A DNA stretch of 23,046 bases, taken from contig JAJYOH010000022.1 in assembly GCA_021796315.1 (NCBI GenBank), positions 1 to 23,046 of the forward strand, written 5' to 3'. The stretch is from Chloroflexota bacterium (GTDB lineage: Bacteria > Chloroflexota > Anaerolineae > Anaerolineales > Villigracilaceae). The position numbers and the translations under genes are program-made. Under the pieces are notes generated by a model. It was given only the letters and a program-made list of their open reading frames with translations. It was not told the origin of the DNA and did not search any database. How positions within the stretch are numbered: position 1 is the stretch's first letter; every line of letters starts with the position of its first letter. This document shows positions 15,689 to 22,239 of this stretch, in pieces.

Positions 15689-16477
15689 TTATAAATTGAA
15701 TTGATATTGTTTTACTTGTTCTTGCGTAAAGCAGATGAAGTCGAGCGTTTCATTCAAAATGCTGTATTTCTCTCCATACTGCGTAGCTATGGCTTTTGAA
15801 ATTAATTCACTCCATCGACTGCCGAATTTTTCCTGCGCCCATTTTGCTGCAACGGGTTTTGAAGCAATTATCCCGTGTTGCAAAGTATGAAGCGCACGAC
15901 ACATGGTTATTACTGTGAAGCCGTGATAGTTACATTCGTGACTTTGCAACCAGCTTGGATCATCTAATAAAAGAAACCACCATTCATTCAAAGATTCTAT
16001 AACAGAGTACCGCAGATCATCTGAAGAAACATGATCAATTAGCGTTTTGGGGTCTGGGCCAGCCAATACAACCCCACATTCTCGAACCACATGGCGCTGA
16101 ATGATCCAGTCGCTGCCAAAGTTGCCAACGTAGAATCTGCCCTCGTTGACAGTTGGACATGGAGGGGCGCTAGGATCGTATCGTCGAATAAATTCTTGCG
16201 GGATATATGCGCCTTCTATTTTTGCAGACCATTTCATACCATTGGTCCAAATTCTTTGGTGCATGGATTCCAATTCGATAATTGTTTTATCCGAAAGTAA
16301 ATCCTTTGTCACAACCAGAAAATCTATGTCGCTGGTTTCATGGTTGAAGTCGCCGCTGGAAAGCGAGCCATAAAGATACATGCCAACAAATTGATCTTCC
16401 AAAACCTTCTTTGTGTTGGCAAGTAACACGTTCAATATTTCGTTGACATCGGGAAAAGGCGTAAAAGGTTGATTCAT
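15689..16477 (-). CDS. Aminoglycoside nucleotidyltransferase-like protein (AadA/DUF4111 type)
   Basis: A 262-residue two-domain nucleotidyltransferase. The N-terminal polymerase-beta-like domain has GSLSSGDF (37-44) and SDID (49-52), supplying the two metal-binding Asp (50, 52). Glu88 in AKIEGAY is a candidate for the catalytic base of AadA-type enzymes. The helical C-terminal domain has WIIQRHVVRECGVVLAGPDP (124-143) and the segment MCRALHTLQHGIIASKPVAAKWA, close to ANT(3'')/ANT(9) style DUF4111 domains. It would transfer AMP from ATP to a drug hydroxyl; the substrate, and whether it confers resistance, are unknown. The ATG overlaps the ABC-F stop as ATGA, so it is translated with the ABC-F gene; the longer frame starting at 16510 is rejected for that reason. 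Confidence 0.85.
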   Translation of the reverse strand: MNQPFTPFPDVNEILNVLLANTKKVLEDQFVGMYLYGSLSSGDFNHETSDIDFLVVTKDLLSDKTIIELESMHQRIWTNGMKWSAKIEGAYIPQEFIRRYDPSAPPCPTVNEGRFYVGNFGSDWIIQRHVVRECGVVLAGPDPKTLIDHVSSDDLRYSVIESLNEWWFLLLDDPSWLQSHECNYHGFTVITMCRALHTLQHGIIASKPVAAKWAQEKFGSRWSELISKAIATQYGEKYSILNETLDFICFTQEQVKQYQFNL

Positions 16478-18087
16478 GATTTCTGAATCCTTCCATCTTT
16501 CACCGTCCAAACATCCGATGCGAATCGTTCGATGAAATATCGGTCATGTACAACGGCTAAAATCGTCCCTTTGAAATTATCGAGCGCCTGTTCAAAGCGC
16601 GCCCGCGACGGAATGTCGAGGTGGTTGATGGGTTCATCGAGCAGAAGAAATGTGCAACCCTGTGCCACCAGCAGACCGAGCTGCAGGCGGGTACGTTCGC
16701 CGAAGGAAAGTTCGCGAGTGGGGCGCAGAGGGTCATCGTCTTCAAAGAGAAAATAATGAAGGAAGTTGCGCGCTTCGGTTTCATTGAAAGGCGCAGCGCC
16801 TTGAATGATTTGCAAGGCGCTCAAATTTGGATCGAGTAATTCCTGTTCCTGCGCCATGTATCCCAGTTTGACGGACGTGCCAAGTTTAAGAGTCCCGGTC
16901 AATGGCTCGAGTTTGCCTGCAATCGTGCGAATGAACGTGGTCTTTCCAGAACCGTTTGCGCCGGTCAGCGCGATGCGCTGTCCCGCGCGGATGTGGAGAT
17001 TTAGATTCATCAGCAGGGGAGAGGTTGTGAAATACCCAACCGATAAATTTTCTGTTGTCAAAACATTTTTGGATTGATGCGCGGGCGTTTCAAAATCCAA
17101 TTTGATCTGCCAGCTTTCCTTCGGCTTTTGCACGCGCTCATCCGAATCCAAATACCGGTTCAGCTTTTTCTCGCGCGATAATGCTTTCTTCGCAACCTTT
17201 TTTGCAATTCTGCGCACACCGGGCTGGCGCGGTGTGGTGGTTATTTCCACGCGGCGTGATTGTTCCTTTGTGCGTGCTATGTCCTGTTTCATGCGGCGAA
17301 TTTTGTCCACTTGATCGGCGTAAGCCGCTTGTTGTTTTTCGTGCTCGTTCACGAATTGTTCGAGATACATCGCGTAATTCCCGGCGTATGCGCGGATGGT
17401 ATGCGTTTCTGGATTCAATTCAAGGATGCGGTTGACGGTATTGTCCAAAAATGCGCGGTCATGCGAGACGATGAGCGCGGCGCCGTCAAATGAGTTTAGC
17501 CAACTCTCGAGCCATTCCAGCATTTGGATGTCGAGATGGTTGGTTGGTTCATCAAGCAACAACAAATTCGGTTCTTGAATCAAAACACGCGCCAGCATGA
17601 GACGAGTCTTTTGGCCGCCGCTGAGATGGGAGATGGGGGTTTCAAGTGAGATGTCGCTTAATTCGAGCGGTGCGAGAATGCTGGAAAGTGGAAAGTGGAA
17701 AGAAGAAAGACGTGCGAGGGCGGAGTCGTATTTGGTTTGAAGAGTTGAGTCGTTTGGGTTGGACGATAAGGCTGAAGCGAGGGACGCGATCTCAGCTTCG
17801 AGCTGCTCCGGTTTAATGGAATCCAGCTCGAGGGCGGAGCGAAGCGTCTGCCCGGGCGCGAAGTCCGTGCCCTGGGCGAGATACCCAATCCTTAAGTTGG
17901 GGCGCGTCGAAGCGACCATCCCGTAATCTGGCGTTTCGATTTTGGCGAGGATGCGCATGAGCGTGGTCTTGCCGCAGCCGTTCGGCCCAATGAGGCCGAT
18001 GCGTTCGCCCGCGCTGATGCTGAAGTTGATGTTTTGTAAAACGGTTTGGATGCCGTACGTTTTTTGAATTTGATGAGCAGTAAGCAT
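16474..18087 (-). CDS. ABC-F family ATPase, putative ribosome-protection protein
   Basis: A 537-residue soluble protein with two ABC domains and no membrane part. Domain 1 has Walker A GPNGCGKT (34-41), signature LSGGQKT (155-161), Walker B LLLLDEPTNHLD (175-186) and SHDR (208-211). Domain 2 has GANGSGKT (376-383), the variant signature LSFGERT (460-466), LLLDEPINHLD (481-491) and VVHDR (512-516). The interdomain linker (about 240-330) is long, basic and helical, matching the P-site tRNA interaction motif of ABC-F proteins. ABC-F proteins act on the ribosome, some dislodging antibiotics. A resistance role is inferred from the attenuator-like leader (18088-18241) and the overlapping nucleotidyltransferase gene. 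The ATG has AGGA nine bases upstream. Confidence 0.93.
   Translation of the reverse strand: MLTAHQIQKTYGIQTVLQNINFSISAGERIGLIGPNGCGKTTLMRILAKIETPDYGMVASTRPNLRIGYLAQGTDFAPGQTLRSALELDSIKPEQLEAEIASLASALSSNPNDSTLQTKYDSALARLSSFHFPLSSILAPLELSDISLETPISHLSGGQKTRLMLARVLIQEPNLLLLDEPTNHLDIQMLEWLESWLNSFDGAALIVSHDRAFLDNTVNRILELNPETHTIRAYAGNYAMYLEQFVNEHEKQQAAYADQVDKIRRMKQDIARTKEQSRRVEITTTPRQPGVRRIAKKVAKKALSREKKLNRYLDSDERVQKPKESWQIKLDFETPAHQSKNVLTTENLSVGYFTTSPLLMNLNLHIRAGQRIALTGANGSGKTTFIRTIAGKLEPLTGTLKLGTSVKLGYMAQEQELLDPNLSALQIIQGAAPFNETEARNFLHYFLFEDDDPLRPTRELSFGERTRLQLGLLVAQGCTFLLLDEPINHLDIPSRARFEQALDNFKGTILAVVHDRYFIERFASDVWTVKDGRIQKS
17682..17709. repeat. Heptamer tandem repeat inside the ABC-F gene
   Basis: Three perfect copies of TGGAAAG are followed by a fourth degenerate copy AAGAAAG. 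They lie in the part of the ABC-F gene that codes for the arm region (residues about 127-136). The unit length is not a multiple of three, so gaining or losing one copy would shift the frame. Confidence 0.8.
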
Positions 18088-18124
18088 AATGATCTATCCT
18101 GTAGTTATCCCCTGAAGGGGACTT

Positions 18125-18152
18125 AAAACAAAAACCGAGGGCAAACCCTCGG
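18125..18152 (-). terminator. Intrinsic terminator in the ABC-F leader (attenuator)
   Basis: Read on the minus strand, CCGAGGG and CCCTCGG form a perfect seven-pair GC-rich stem with loop TTTG, followed at once by TTTTTGTTTT. It lies 38 bases before the ABC-F ATG and about 90 bases after the predicted transcription start. The only gene upstream in this direction is on the other strand, so the terminator can act only on the ABC-F leader transcript (or on antisense read-through). Confidence 0.85.
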
Positions 18153-18156
18153 CTGG

Positions 18157-18196
18157 AATCAAAGTCACAGCGGGCAGCGCCCTGAAAAACTTGATT
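18157..18196 (-). other. Imperfect hairpin between leader ORF and terminator
   Basis: In the minus-strand transcript AATCAAGT (18189-18196) pairs with ACTTTGATT (18157-18165), leaving one bulged U. Inside it GGGC (18179-18182) pairs with GCCC (18172-18175). Its 5' arm starts three bases after the leader ORF stop, within reach of a stalled ribosome. The segment AGGGC could alternatively pair with GCCCT of the terminator stem, a weak candidate antiterminator. Confidence 0.5.
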
Positions 18197-18198
18197 GG

Positions 18199-18216
18199 CT
18201 ACAGGTTGATGATCAT
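18199..18216 (-). CDS. Five-codon leader peptide MIINL upstream of the ABC-F gene
   Basis: ATG ATC ATC AAC CTG TAG on the minus strand codes for Met-Ile-Ile-Asn-Leu. A strong Shine-Dalgarno AAGAGGAG (18225-18232) ends eight bases before the ATG, and the predicted transcription start is only about 25 bases upstream. Short leader peptides of this size precede several antibiotic-inducible genes (erm, msrD, Bacillus ABC-F genes) and act as ribosome stall sites. Here the stop codon lies directly before a hairpin and a terminator. The peptide sequence itself is not one I recognise. Confidence 0.6.
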   Translation of the reverse strand: MIINL

Positions 18217-18247
18217 TCGCGAAGCTCCTCTTATTACGCGCTTGCAA

Positions 18248-18275
18248 ATTATATCATTGAGTTAGATGAAGTAAA
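18248..18275 (-). promoter_or_regulatory. Promoter of the ABC-F leader transcript
   Basis: On the minus strand TATAAT (18248-18253) is a perfect -10, preceded by TGA, giving an extended -10. TTTACT (18270-18275) is a four-of-six -35 match with a 16-base spacer. The predicted start is near 18241, giving a leader of about 155 bases. The lipoprotein gene at 18297 is divergent, so both promoters share this short gap. Confidence 0.65.
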
Positions 18276-18296
18276 ATATAGGCAACGAGGTGACTT

Positions 18297-18971
18297 ATGC
18301 GAAAAGCGGTTTTGATTTTTATGCTTGGATTGGCTTTATCGGCTTGTTCGGTCTCTGATATTACAAGCCTGCTTCCCGGAACGCCTACTCCGCTTCCGCC
18401 GACTGCAATTCCAACGGAAACGGTTTACGTTACATCCACCAGCACTCCGACCATCACGCCAACCCAACCTACGCCGACTTTTACCACTACGCCGACATTA
18501 CTTTACTCCGGGCCTACCGCACTGCCCTCAGATACGCCAGCCCCGACCAGCACGCTTTGGACAGCGGGTCAGGGTATCACCTCGGTCAATGCGCTTACGC
18601 CCGGGGTCAGCGGCTTTTCCAGTTATTCGATGAGTGGAAATGTTCTGCATTGGGGCGTGTGCCCGCCGAATAAAATCCAGGTCATTGCCAGGCCGTCTGA
18701 TATTGTCCGCACTCATTTTGTTTTGCTTTTCCTTCGTTTGCAAGATAGAGAATATCCTTATGCGGCTTTCCATTGGGGGTCCGGGGCAATAATGGATAGT
18801 GATGGTAAGGGAACCTTTACGTACACGCTGACTGCGGAAAATGTTCCGGGCTATCGAGCGGTTACACAGGCATGGGTGCAATATCAATTTGTTGCGCTCG
18901 ACAGGAACAAAGTCTCAATTGGCCGTACCGAAGTTGTGTTGAATAATATTGCCTATTCCCCGTGTAAATGA
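18297..18971 (+). CDS. Thr/Pro-rich surface lipoprotein, unknown function
   Basis: A 224-residue exported protein. The signal sequence MRKAVLIFMLGLALSAC ends in a lipobox with acceptor Cys17. Residues about 28-90 are a low-complexity Thr/Pro/Ser linker (TPTPLPPTAIPTETV and similar), as in many Anaerolineae surface proteins. The C-terminal domain (about 95-224) is mostly beta strand, with WGVCPPNK and a final Cys near the end (SPCK); these two Cys could form a disulphide. The family is not recognised. The ATG follows GAGGTG with good spacing. It is divergent from the ABC-F gene and closed by a strong terminator at 19026-19067, so it is probably monocistronic. Confidence 0.82.
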   Translation: MRKAVLIFMLGLALSACSVSDITSLLPGTPTPLPPTAIPTETVYVTSTSTPTITPTQPTPTFTTTPTLLYSGPTALPSDTPAPTSTLWTAGQGITSVNALTPGVSGFSSYSMSGNVLHWGVCPPNKIQVIARPSDIVRTHFVLLFLRLQDREYPYAAFHWGSGAIMDSDGKGTFTYTLTAENVPGYRAVTQAWVQYQFVALDRNKVSIGRTEVVLNNIAYSPCK

Positions 18972-19025
18972 CGACCTTGTAATTGGTCGGGCCAGCCTCG
19001 TTCGCGAATTTTACTAATTCATGCG

Positions 19026-19067
19026 AAGGCGTCCAGCTTATCGGTAGGCTGGACGCCTTATTTTTTT
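19026..19067 (+). terminator. Strong intrinsic terminator of the lipoprotein gene
   Basis: AAGGCGTCCAGC (19026-19037) and GCTGGACGCCTT (19048-19059) form a perfect twelve-pair stem with a ten-base loop, followed by ATTTTTTT on the plus strand. It lies 54 bases after the stop of the gene ending at 18971. On the minus strand there is no T-run after the stem, so it serves the plus-strand gene. A small CGACC/GGTCG hairpin (18972-18989) lies directly after the stop codon. Confidence 0.92.
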
Positions 19068-19097
19068 ACTTGTTGTTGAGTTTGATAATCGATAACT

Positions 19098-19760
19098 TTA
19101 CGGACTTACTGTGCAGGAAGAACCATTCCACGAACATCCGGCCAAGTCGCAACTGGCCTGGTCTCCATAGGCTCCGCAGCCCGTACCGCCGCCTGGGCCG
19201 CCATTGCCGCCATTGCCGCCGTTGTTATTATTGTTTTCGGGCCGTATGATGATGAGCGGGGTCACGACTGGGGTTTCAGTTACAATGGTCAATATGGCAG
19301 GCGTAGATGTCGTAGTTGCGAATTCGAGATTTTGAGGCCAGGCATATTGGTTACAGGTAAAATTAGCCGGCGGATTTCCTCCTACATAGATACATACCGA
19401 AGTGGCCGGATACCAATCACTATGAGAGTTGGCTGTGTCAAAGGCTTGTGCCCGAGCATCAATCAGGTGGACGCCATTGCTATCGCCATTAAGAATATAT
19501 AGAATTTCGCTCATCTCGCCCCTTGCTTCGTCAGCCCTTACCACATTGCCATTATCACGAATTTGATATCGAAAGTAATGATATGGATCTATGGATGAAT
19601 ATCTGTGTAATGTAATCGTGATATGGTCTGTTGGCAAAAACGTGTCGTTGACGTGCGGGGTGGTTATTGCAAAACGGCCATGATGCTCTAGAGCGCATCC
19701 ACTGAGCACCAGGCCGGTGACAATAAAGAACGTAAACAGTGCGTACAAACGATATTTCAT
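19098..19760 (-). CDS. Lipoprotein with Asn/Gly linker and Cys-rich tail
   Basis: A 220-residue exported protein. The signal peptide ends in VLSGC with lipidated Cys22. A beta-rich domain follows (about 28-145, with C123 and C136), then a Thr/Pro segment, a low-complexity Asn/Gly stretch (176-192), and a compact C-terminal module with four Cys (195, 204, 209, 216) in the pattern C-x8-C-x4-C-S-W-x4-C, like a small disulphide knot. The frame stays open to 20246, but that part is antisense to the sirtuin gene; ATG 19760 has AGAGGAG upstream and begins the signal peptide. It is convergent with the other lipoprotein. The function is unknown; surface binding is a guess. Confidence 0.8.
   Translation of the reverse strand: MKYRLYALFTFFIVTGLVLSGCALEHHGRFAITTPHVNDTFLPTDHITITLHRYSSIDPYHYFRYQIRDNGNVVRADEARGEMSEILYILNGDSNGVHLIDARAQAFDTANSHSDWYPATSVCIYVGGNPPANFTCNQYAWPQNLEFATTTSTPAILTIVTETPVVTPLIIIRPENNNNNGGNGGNGGPGGGTGCGAYGDQASCDLAGCSWNGSSCTVSP
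19197..19223. repeat. Nine-base tandem repeat coding the Gly/Asn linker
   Basis: Two perfect copies of GCCGCCATT and a third with one change (GCCGCCGTT) code on the minus strand for Asn-Gly-Gly units of the lipoprotein linker. The unit keeps frame, so copy-number change would only alter linker length. Confidence 0.7.
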
Positions 19761-19852
19761 GTGACATCTCCTCTGGTTGAAAAAAGAATTGTTCGAACTA
19801 CATGCTGTTATATTAGTGCAATGAAAAAGAATTTGATATGCTCTTGAAGTAC

Positions 19853-19858
19853 TATAAT
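19853..19858 (+). promoter_or_regulatory. Candidate -10 box of the sirtuin gene
   Basis: TATAAT lies 13 bases before the ATG at 19872, so transcription would start about seven bases before the ATG and after the in-frame GTG at 19860. No clear -35 at standard spacing and no Shine-Dalgarno are visible. If this is the promoter, the mRNA is almost leaderless. Confidence 0.4.
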
Positions 19859-19871
19859 CGTGCCAAAAATT

Positions 19872-20612
19872 ATGACTATCGATTATCCATCTGATTTGAT
19901 CTCTCTCCTTCCTGCTGTGTCTCACGTCGCCGCACTGACCGGGGCAGGAGTCTCGCAAGAGAGCGGACTCCGCACTTTTCGCGACGCGCAGACCGGACTC
20001 TGGGCGCAGCACAAGCCTGAAGATTTGGCATCGCCCGAAGCTTTCAGGCGAGATCCGAAACTTGTTTGGGATTGGTATGCGTGGCGGCGCGAAGCGGTCA
20101 AAGCGGTACGGCCTAATGCAGGCCATTATGCTTTGGTTGAATTCGCAAAGCATATTTCCCTCTTTACCTTGATCACGCAAAATGTAGATGGCTTGCATCG
20201 AATGGCGGGCAGCCCGCAAGTGATCGAATTGCACGGTAATATTCAAAGAGTTCGTTGTTCAGAGTGCGGACAATTTGCTGAAGAGTGGAATGACGATGGA
20301 TTGGATGTCCCGCATTGTGTGGTGTGCAATGGATTGCTTCGTCCGCACGTGGTTTGGTTTGGCGAACCCTTGCCGCGCGCTGAATTGGAATTGGCTGTCG
20401 AAGCTGCGCGAACTTGCGATGTATTCTTCTCGGTTGGCACATCGGGAGTCGTGCAACCGGCGGCGACGCTGGCATATGCCGCGCACAATCGCGGCGCGGT
20501 TGTGGTCGAGATCAACACCGAGCCAACGTCACTTACGCCAAAAGCTGATTATTTTCTTCAAGGCAAATCGGGCGAAATCCTGCCGGAACTTGTGAAAGCA
20601 GTCTGGGGATAA
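19872..20612 (+). CDS. cobB: NAD-dependent protein deacylase (sirtuin, CobB type)
   Basis: A 246-residue sirtuin that removes acyl groups from lysines using NAD+. Visible features are the NAD-binding TGAGVSQESGLRTFR (23-37), TQNVDGLHR (102-110), catalytic His121 in ELHGN, a zinc module with C129/C132 and C149/C152, and GTSGVVQPA. The segment WYAWRRE carries Tyr69 and Arg72 in the Y-x-x-R spacing that in E. coli CobB and human SIRT5 binds acidic acyl groups, so desuccinylase/demalonylase activity is likely besides deacetylation. The ATG is preferred over the GTG four codons upstream because a TATAAT lies between the intergenic region and that GTG. An acyl-CoA carboxylase elsewhere in the window could supply malonyl- or methylmalonyl-CoA, a source of such modifications. 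Confidence 0.93.
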   Translation: MTIDYPSDLISLLPAVSHVAALTGAGVSQESGLRTFRDAQTGLWAQHKPEDLASPEAFRRDPKLVWDWYAWRREAVKAVRPNAGHYALVEFAKHISLFTLITQNVDGLHRMAGSPQVIELHGNIQRVRCSECGQFAEEWNDDGLDVPHCVVCNGLLRPHVVWFGEPLPRAELELAVEAARTCDVFFSVGTSGVVQPAATLAYAAHNRGAVVVEINTEPTSLTPKADYFLQGKSGEILPELVKAVWG

Positions 20613-20639
20613 AGATGACGGGCTAAGCTATATTTCTTC

Positions 20640-20730
20640 ACGTCTTTGCGAGGGTGTTTTTTTCCGAAGCAATCTCCCAATTTGCGGTGGGGATTGCTTC
20701 GCTGCGAGGAACAGCAGCTCGCAATGACGT
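20640..20730. repeat. Dispersed nested palindromic repeat, copy B
   Basis: The outer arms ACGTCTTTGCGAG (20640-20652) and CTCGCAATGACGT (20718-20730) are inverted with one mismatch. The inner arms CGAAGCAATCTCCC and GGGGATTGCTTCG are also inverted. It is shorter than copy A at 632-774, lacking that copy's internal hairpin insert. It occupies most of the 133-base gap between the convergent sirtuin and GH13 genes. There is no coding capacity. Confidence 0.82.
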
Positions 20731-20745
20731 GATATTTTTTGTGGA

Positions 20746-22239
20746 TTACTTCAATACGATTCCCGAACGCGGCGGGACGGTCACGCGCAGGAAGTTATCT
20801 TCTTTTTGGATGTCGGCCTGCCCGAAAAGAATCCGCTTCCTGCCTCGACCCAAATCGGCTGCGCTGACCTCAAACGAGCGCGTCTCTTCGGCCGCGTTCA
20901 ACGCAACGATGATCGACTCTTCGGCTGAAGAACGCTTGAATATATAAACCCCCTCGCTGGAATAAAGTCGCTCGTATTTTCCCCAACGTAAAACATCATG
21001 AGACTTGCGAAGAACGATCAACTCTTTGACGAAATCACGCAGTTTGTGATTCCATTTTGATTCGTCCCACGGAAAGGATTTGCGGCATTCGGGGTCATGA
21101 CGCCCATCGAGGCCGATCTCGTCGCCGTAGAAAATACACGGGGCGCCAGGGTAGGTGAAGATAAACGTCAGGGCCAGTTTAAGGCTGGGGAGGTCGCCTC
21201 CGGCACAGGTCAGGAAACGAGGCGTGTCGTGACTATCCAATAAATTTAATTGGACACGCGTCACGTCGGGATGATACATTTCCAGAATCGAATCGATGCG
21301 ATCTGCAAATTGATGGACATCAATCGGGTGAACGCTGTCCCTGAATCCGCCTGCTTCATGCGCGACATTTATATCGAGATGCCTGCCGGTGAAGAAACTC
21401 AAGCAGGCGCTGGTAACGAGATAATTCATGGCGGCATCGAACTGATCGCCTTGAAGCCAGCGGCGGGCGTCCTGCCAGATTTCGCCAACGATGTAGGCTT
21501 CTGGATTGATGGCACGCACACGGCGGCGGAATTCCCGCCAAAAAGAGTCATCGTCAATTTCGCCGGGCACATCCAATCGCCAGCCGTCGATGCCGAACTT
21601 GATCCAATGTTCAGCAACGTCGAAAATGAATTCACGCACGGCGGGTGTGCTTGTATTGAATTTTGGGAGCGCAGGAAGATTCCACCAGCCTTGATAGCCG
21701 ATGGCCTTTAAACTCCCTTCCTGTTGAATTTGATGTTGTTCATGGGGGGAAGGATATGCGCCCCAGTGCCGTTTTCCATTTAAACGATCAGGGTCGAAGT
21801 GGAACCAATCTTTATAGGGTGAGGCCGCCCCAGTTTCAAGTACATGATGGAATTGCCAAAGACCGCGGCTGGCATGATTGAAGACGCCATCGAGGATCAC
21901 ATACATATTCTTTTTATGGGCTTTGTTTAACAATTCGTCCAGGGCTTCATTGCCGCCGAGAATTGGGTCAACGTTGTAGTAATCATAAGTGTGGTAACGA
22001 TGGTTTGAAGCCGATGCAAATACCGGGGTGAAGTAGATGGCATTGACGCCGAGGTCTTTGAGATAGTCGAGATGTTCGGTGGCGCCGCGCAGGTTTCCGC
22101 CTTTGAAGCCGTGATGAGTTGGGGCGGAGTCCCATGGCTCAAAAGGGAGTCCGTTCGTTGGGACATGCTCTGATTTGGCAAAACGGTCGGGAAAGATTTG
22201 ATAGAAAATCGCGTCCGATGCCCATTTAGGGGTGTGCAT
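20746..22239 (-). CDS. GH13 glycosidase (neopullulanase/cyclomaltodextrinase-like)
   Basis: A 497-residue alpha-amylase-family enzyme acting on alpha-1,4 (and perhaps alpha-1,6) glucans, probably maltodextrins or cyclodextrins. The barrel begins at once with AIFYQIFPDRF (10-20). Conserved regions are DGVFNHASRG (117-126), GWRLDVPGEI with nucleophile Asp223, VGEIWQDA with acid/base Glu253, and LDSHDTPR with Asp338. The neopullulanase-like LPALPKFNT (188-196) is present. There is no signal peptide and no N-terminal CBM34-like domain, so it is shorter than typical neopullulanases (about 580 residues) and probably cytoplasmic. A beta-sandwich C-domain follows (about 420-497). The start has AAGAGG upstream. 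The next GH13 gene upstream is 60 bases away on the same strand. Confidence 0.92.
   Translation of the reverse strand: MHTPKWASDAIFYQIFPDRFAKSEHVPTNGLPFEPWDSAPTHHGFKGGNLRGATEHLDYLKDLGVNAIYFTPVFASASNHRYHTYDYYNVDPILGGNEALDELLNKAHKKNMYVILDGVFNHASRGLWQFHHVLETGAASPYKDWFHFDPDRLNGKRHWGAYPSPHEQHQIQQEGSLKAIGYQGWWNLPALPKFNTSTPAVREFIFDVAEHWIKFGIDGWRLDVPGEIDDDSFWREFRRRVRAINPEAYIVGEIWQDARRWLQGDQFDAAMNYLVTSACLSFFTGRHLDINVAHEAGGFRDSVHPIDVHQFADRIDSILEMYHPDVTRVQLNLLDSHDTPRFLTCAGGDLPSLKLALTFIFTYPGAPCIFYGDEIGLDGRHDPECRKSFPWDESKWNHKLRDFVKELIVLRKSHDVLRWGKYERLYSSEGVYIFKRSSAEESIIVALNAAEETRSFEVSAADLGRGRKRILFGQADIQKEDNFLRVTVPPRSGIVLK

Larger units (their letters stand above)
18098..18205 (-). promoter_or_regulatory. 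Leader/Shine-Dalgarno complementarity in the ABC-F leader
   Basis: In the minus-strand transcript CCTGTAG (18199-18205), which spans the Leu codon and stop of the leader ORF, is perfectly complementary to CTACAGG (18098-18104). The latter overlaps the AGGA ribosome-binding site of the ABC-F gene. Between them lie the hairpin and the terminator. A small GC hairpin, CCCC-TTCA-GGGG (18109-18120), precedes the second arm. Pairing would hide the ABC-F start, and a ribosome paused on the leader would free it. This is a seven-base match read by eye, so the mechanism is inferred. Confidence 0.45.

Noticed and set aside
17813..18247. Minus-strand open frame covering the ABC-F leader
   Set aside because: It begins with a weak TTG, overlaps the ABC-F gene in another frame and has no family features; the region is better explained as a regulatory leader.
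19026..19059. Perfect 12-base inverted repeat as an attachment or recombination site
   Set aside because: The T-run after it and its place behind a plus-strand gene make an intrinsic terminator the simplest explanation.
19761..20246. Long N-terminal part of the Cys-rich lipoprotein frame
   Set aside because: It is antisense to the sirtuin gene, and a signal peptide with lipobox and Shine-Dalgarno starts at 19760.
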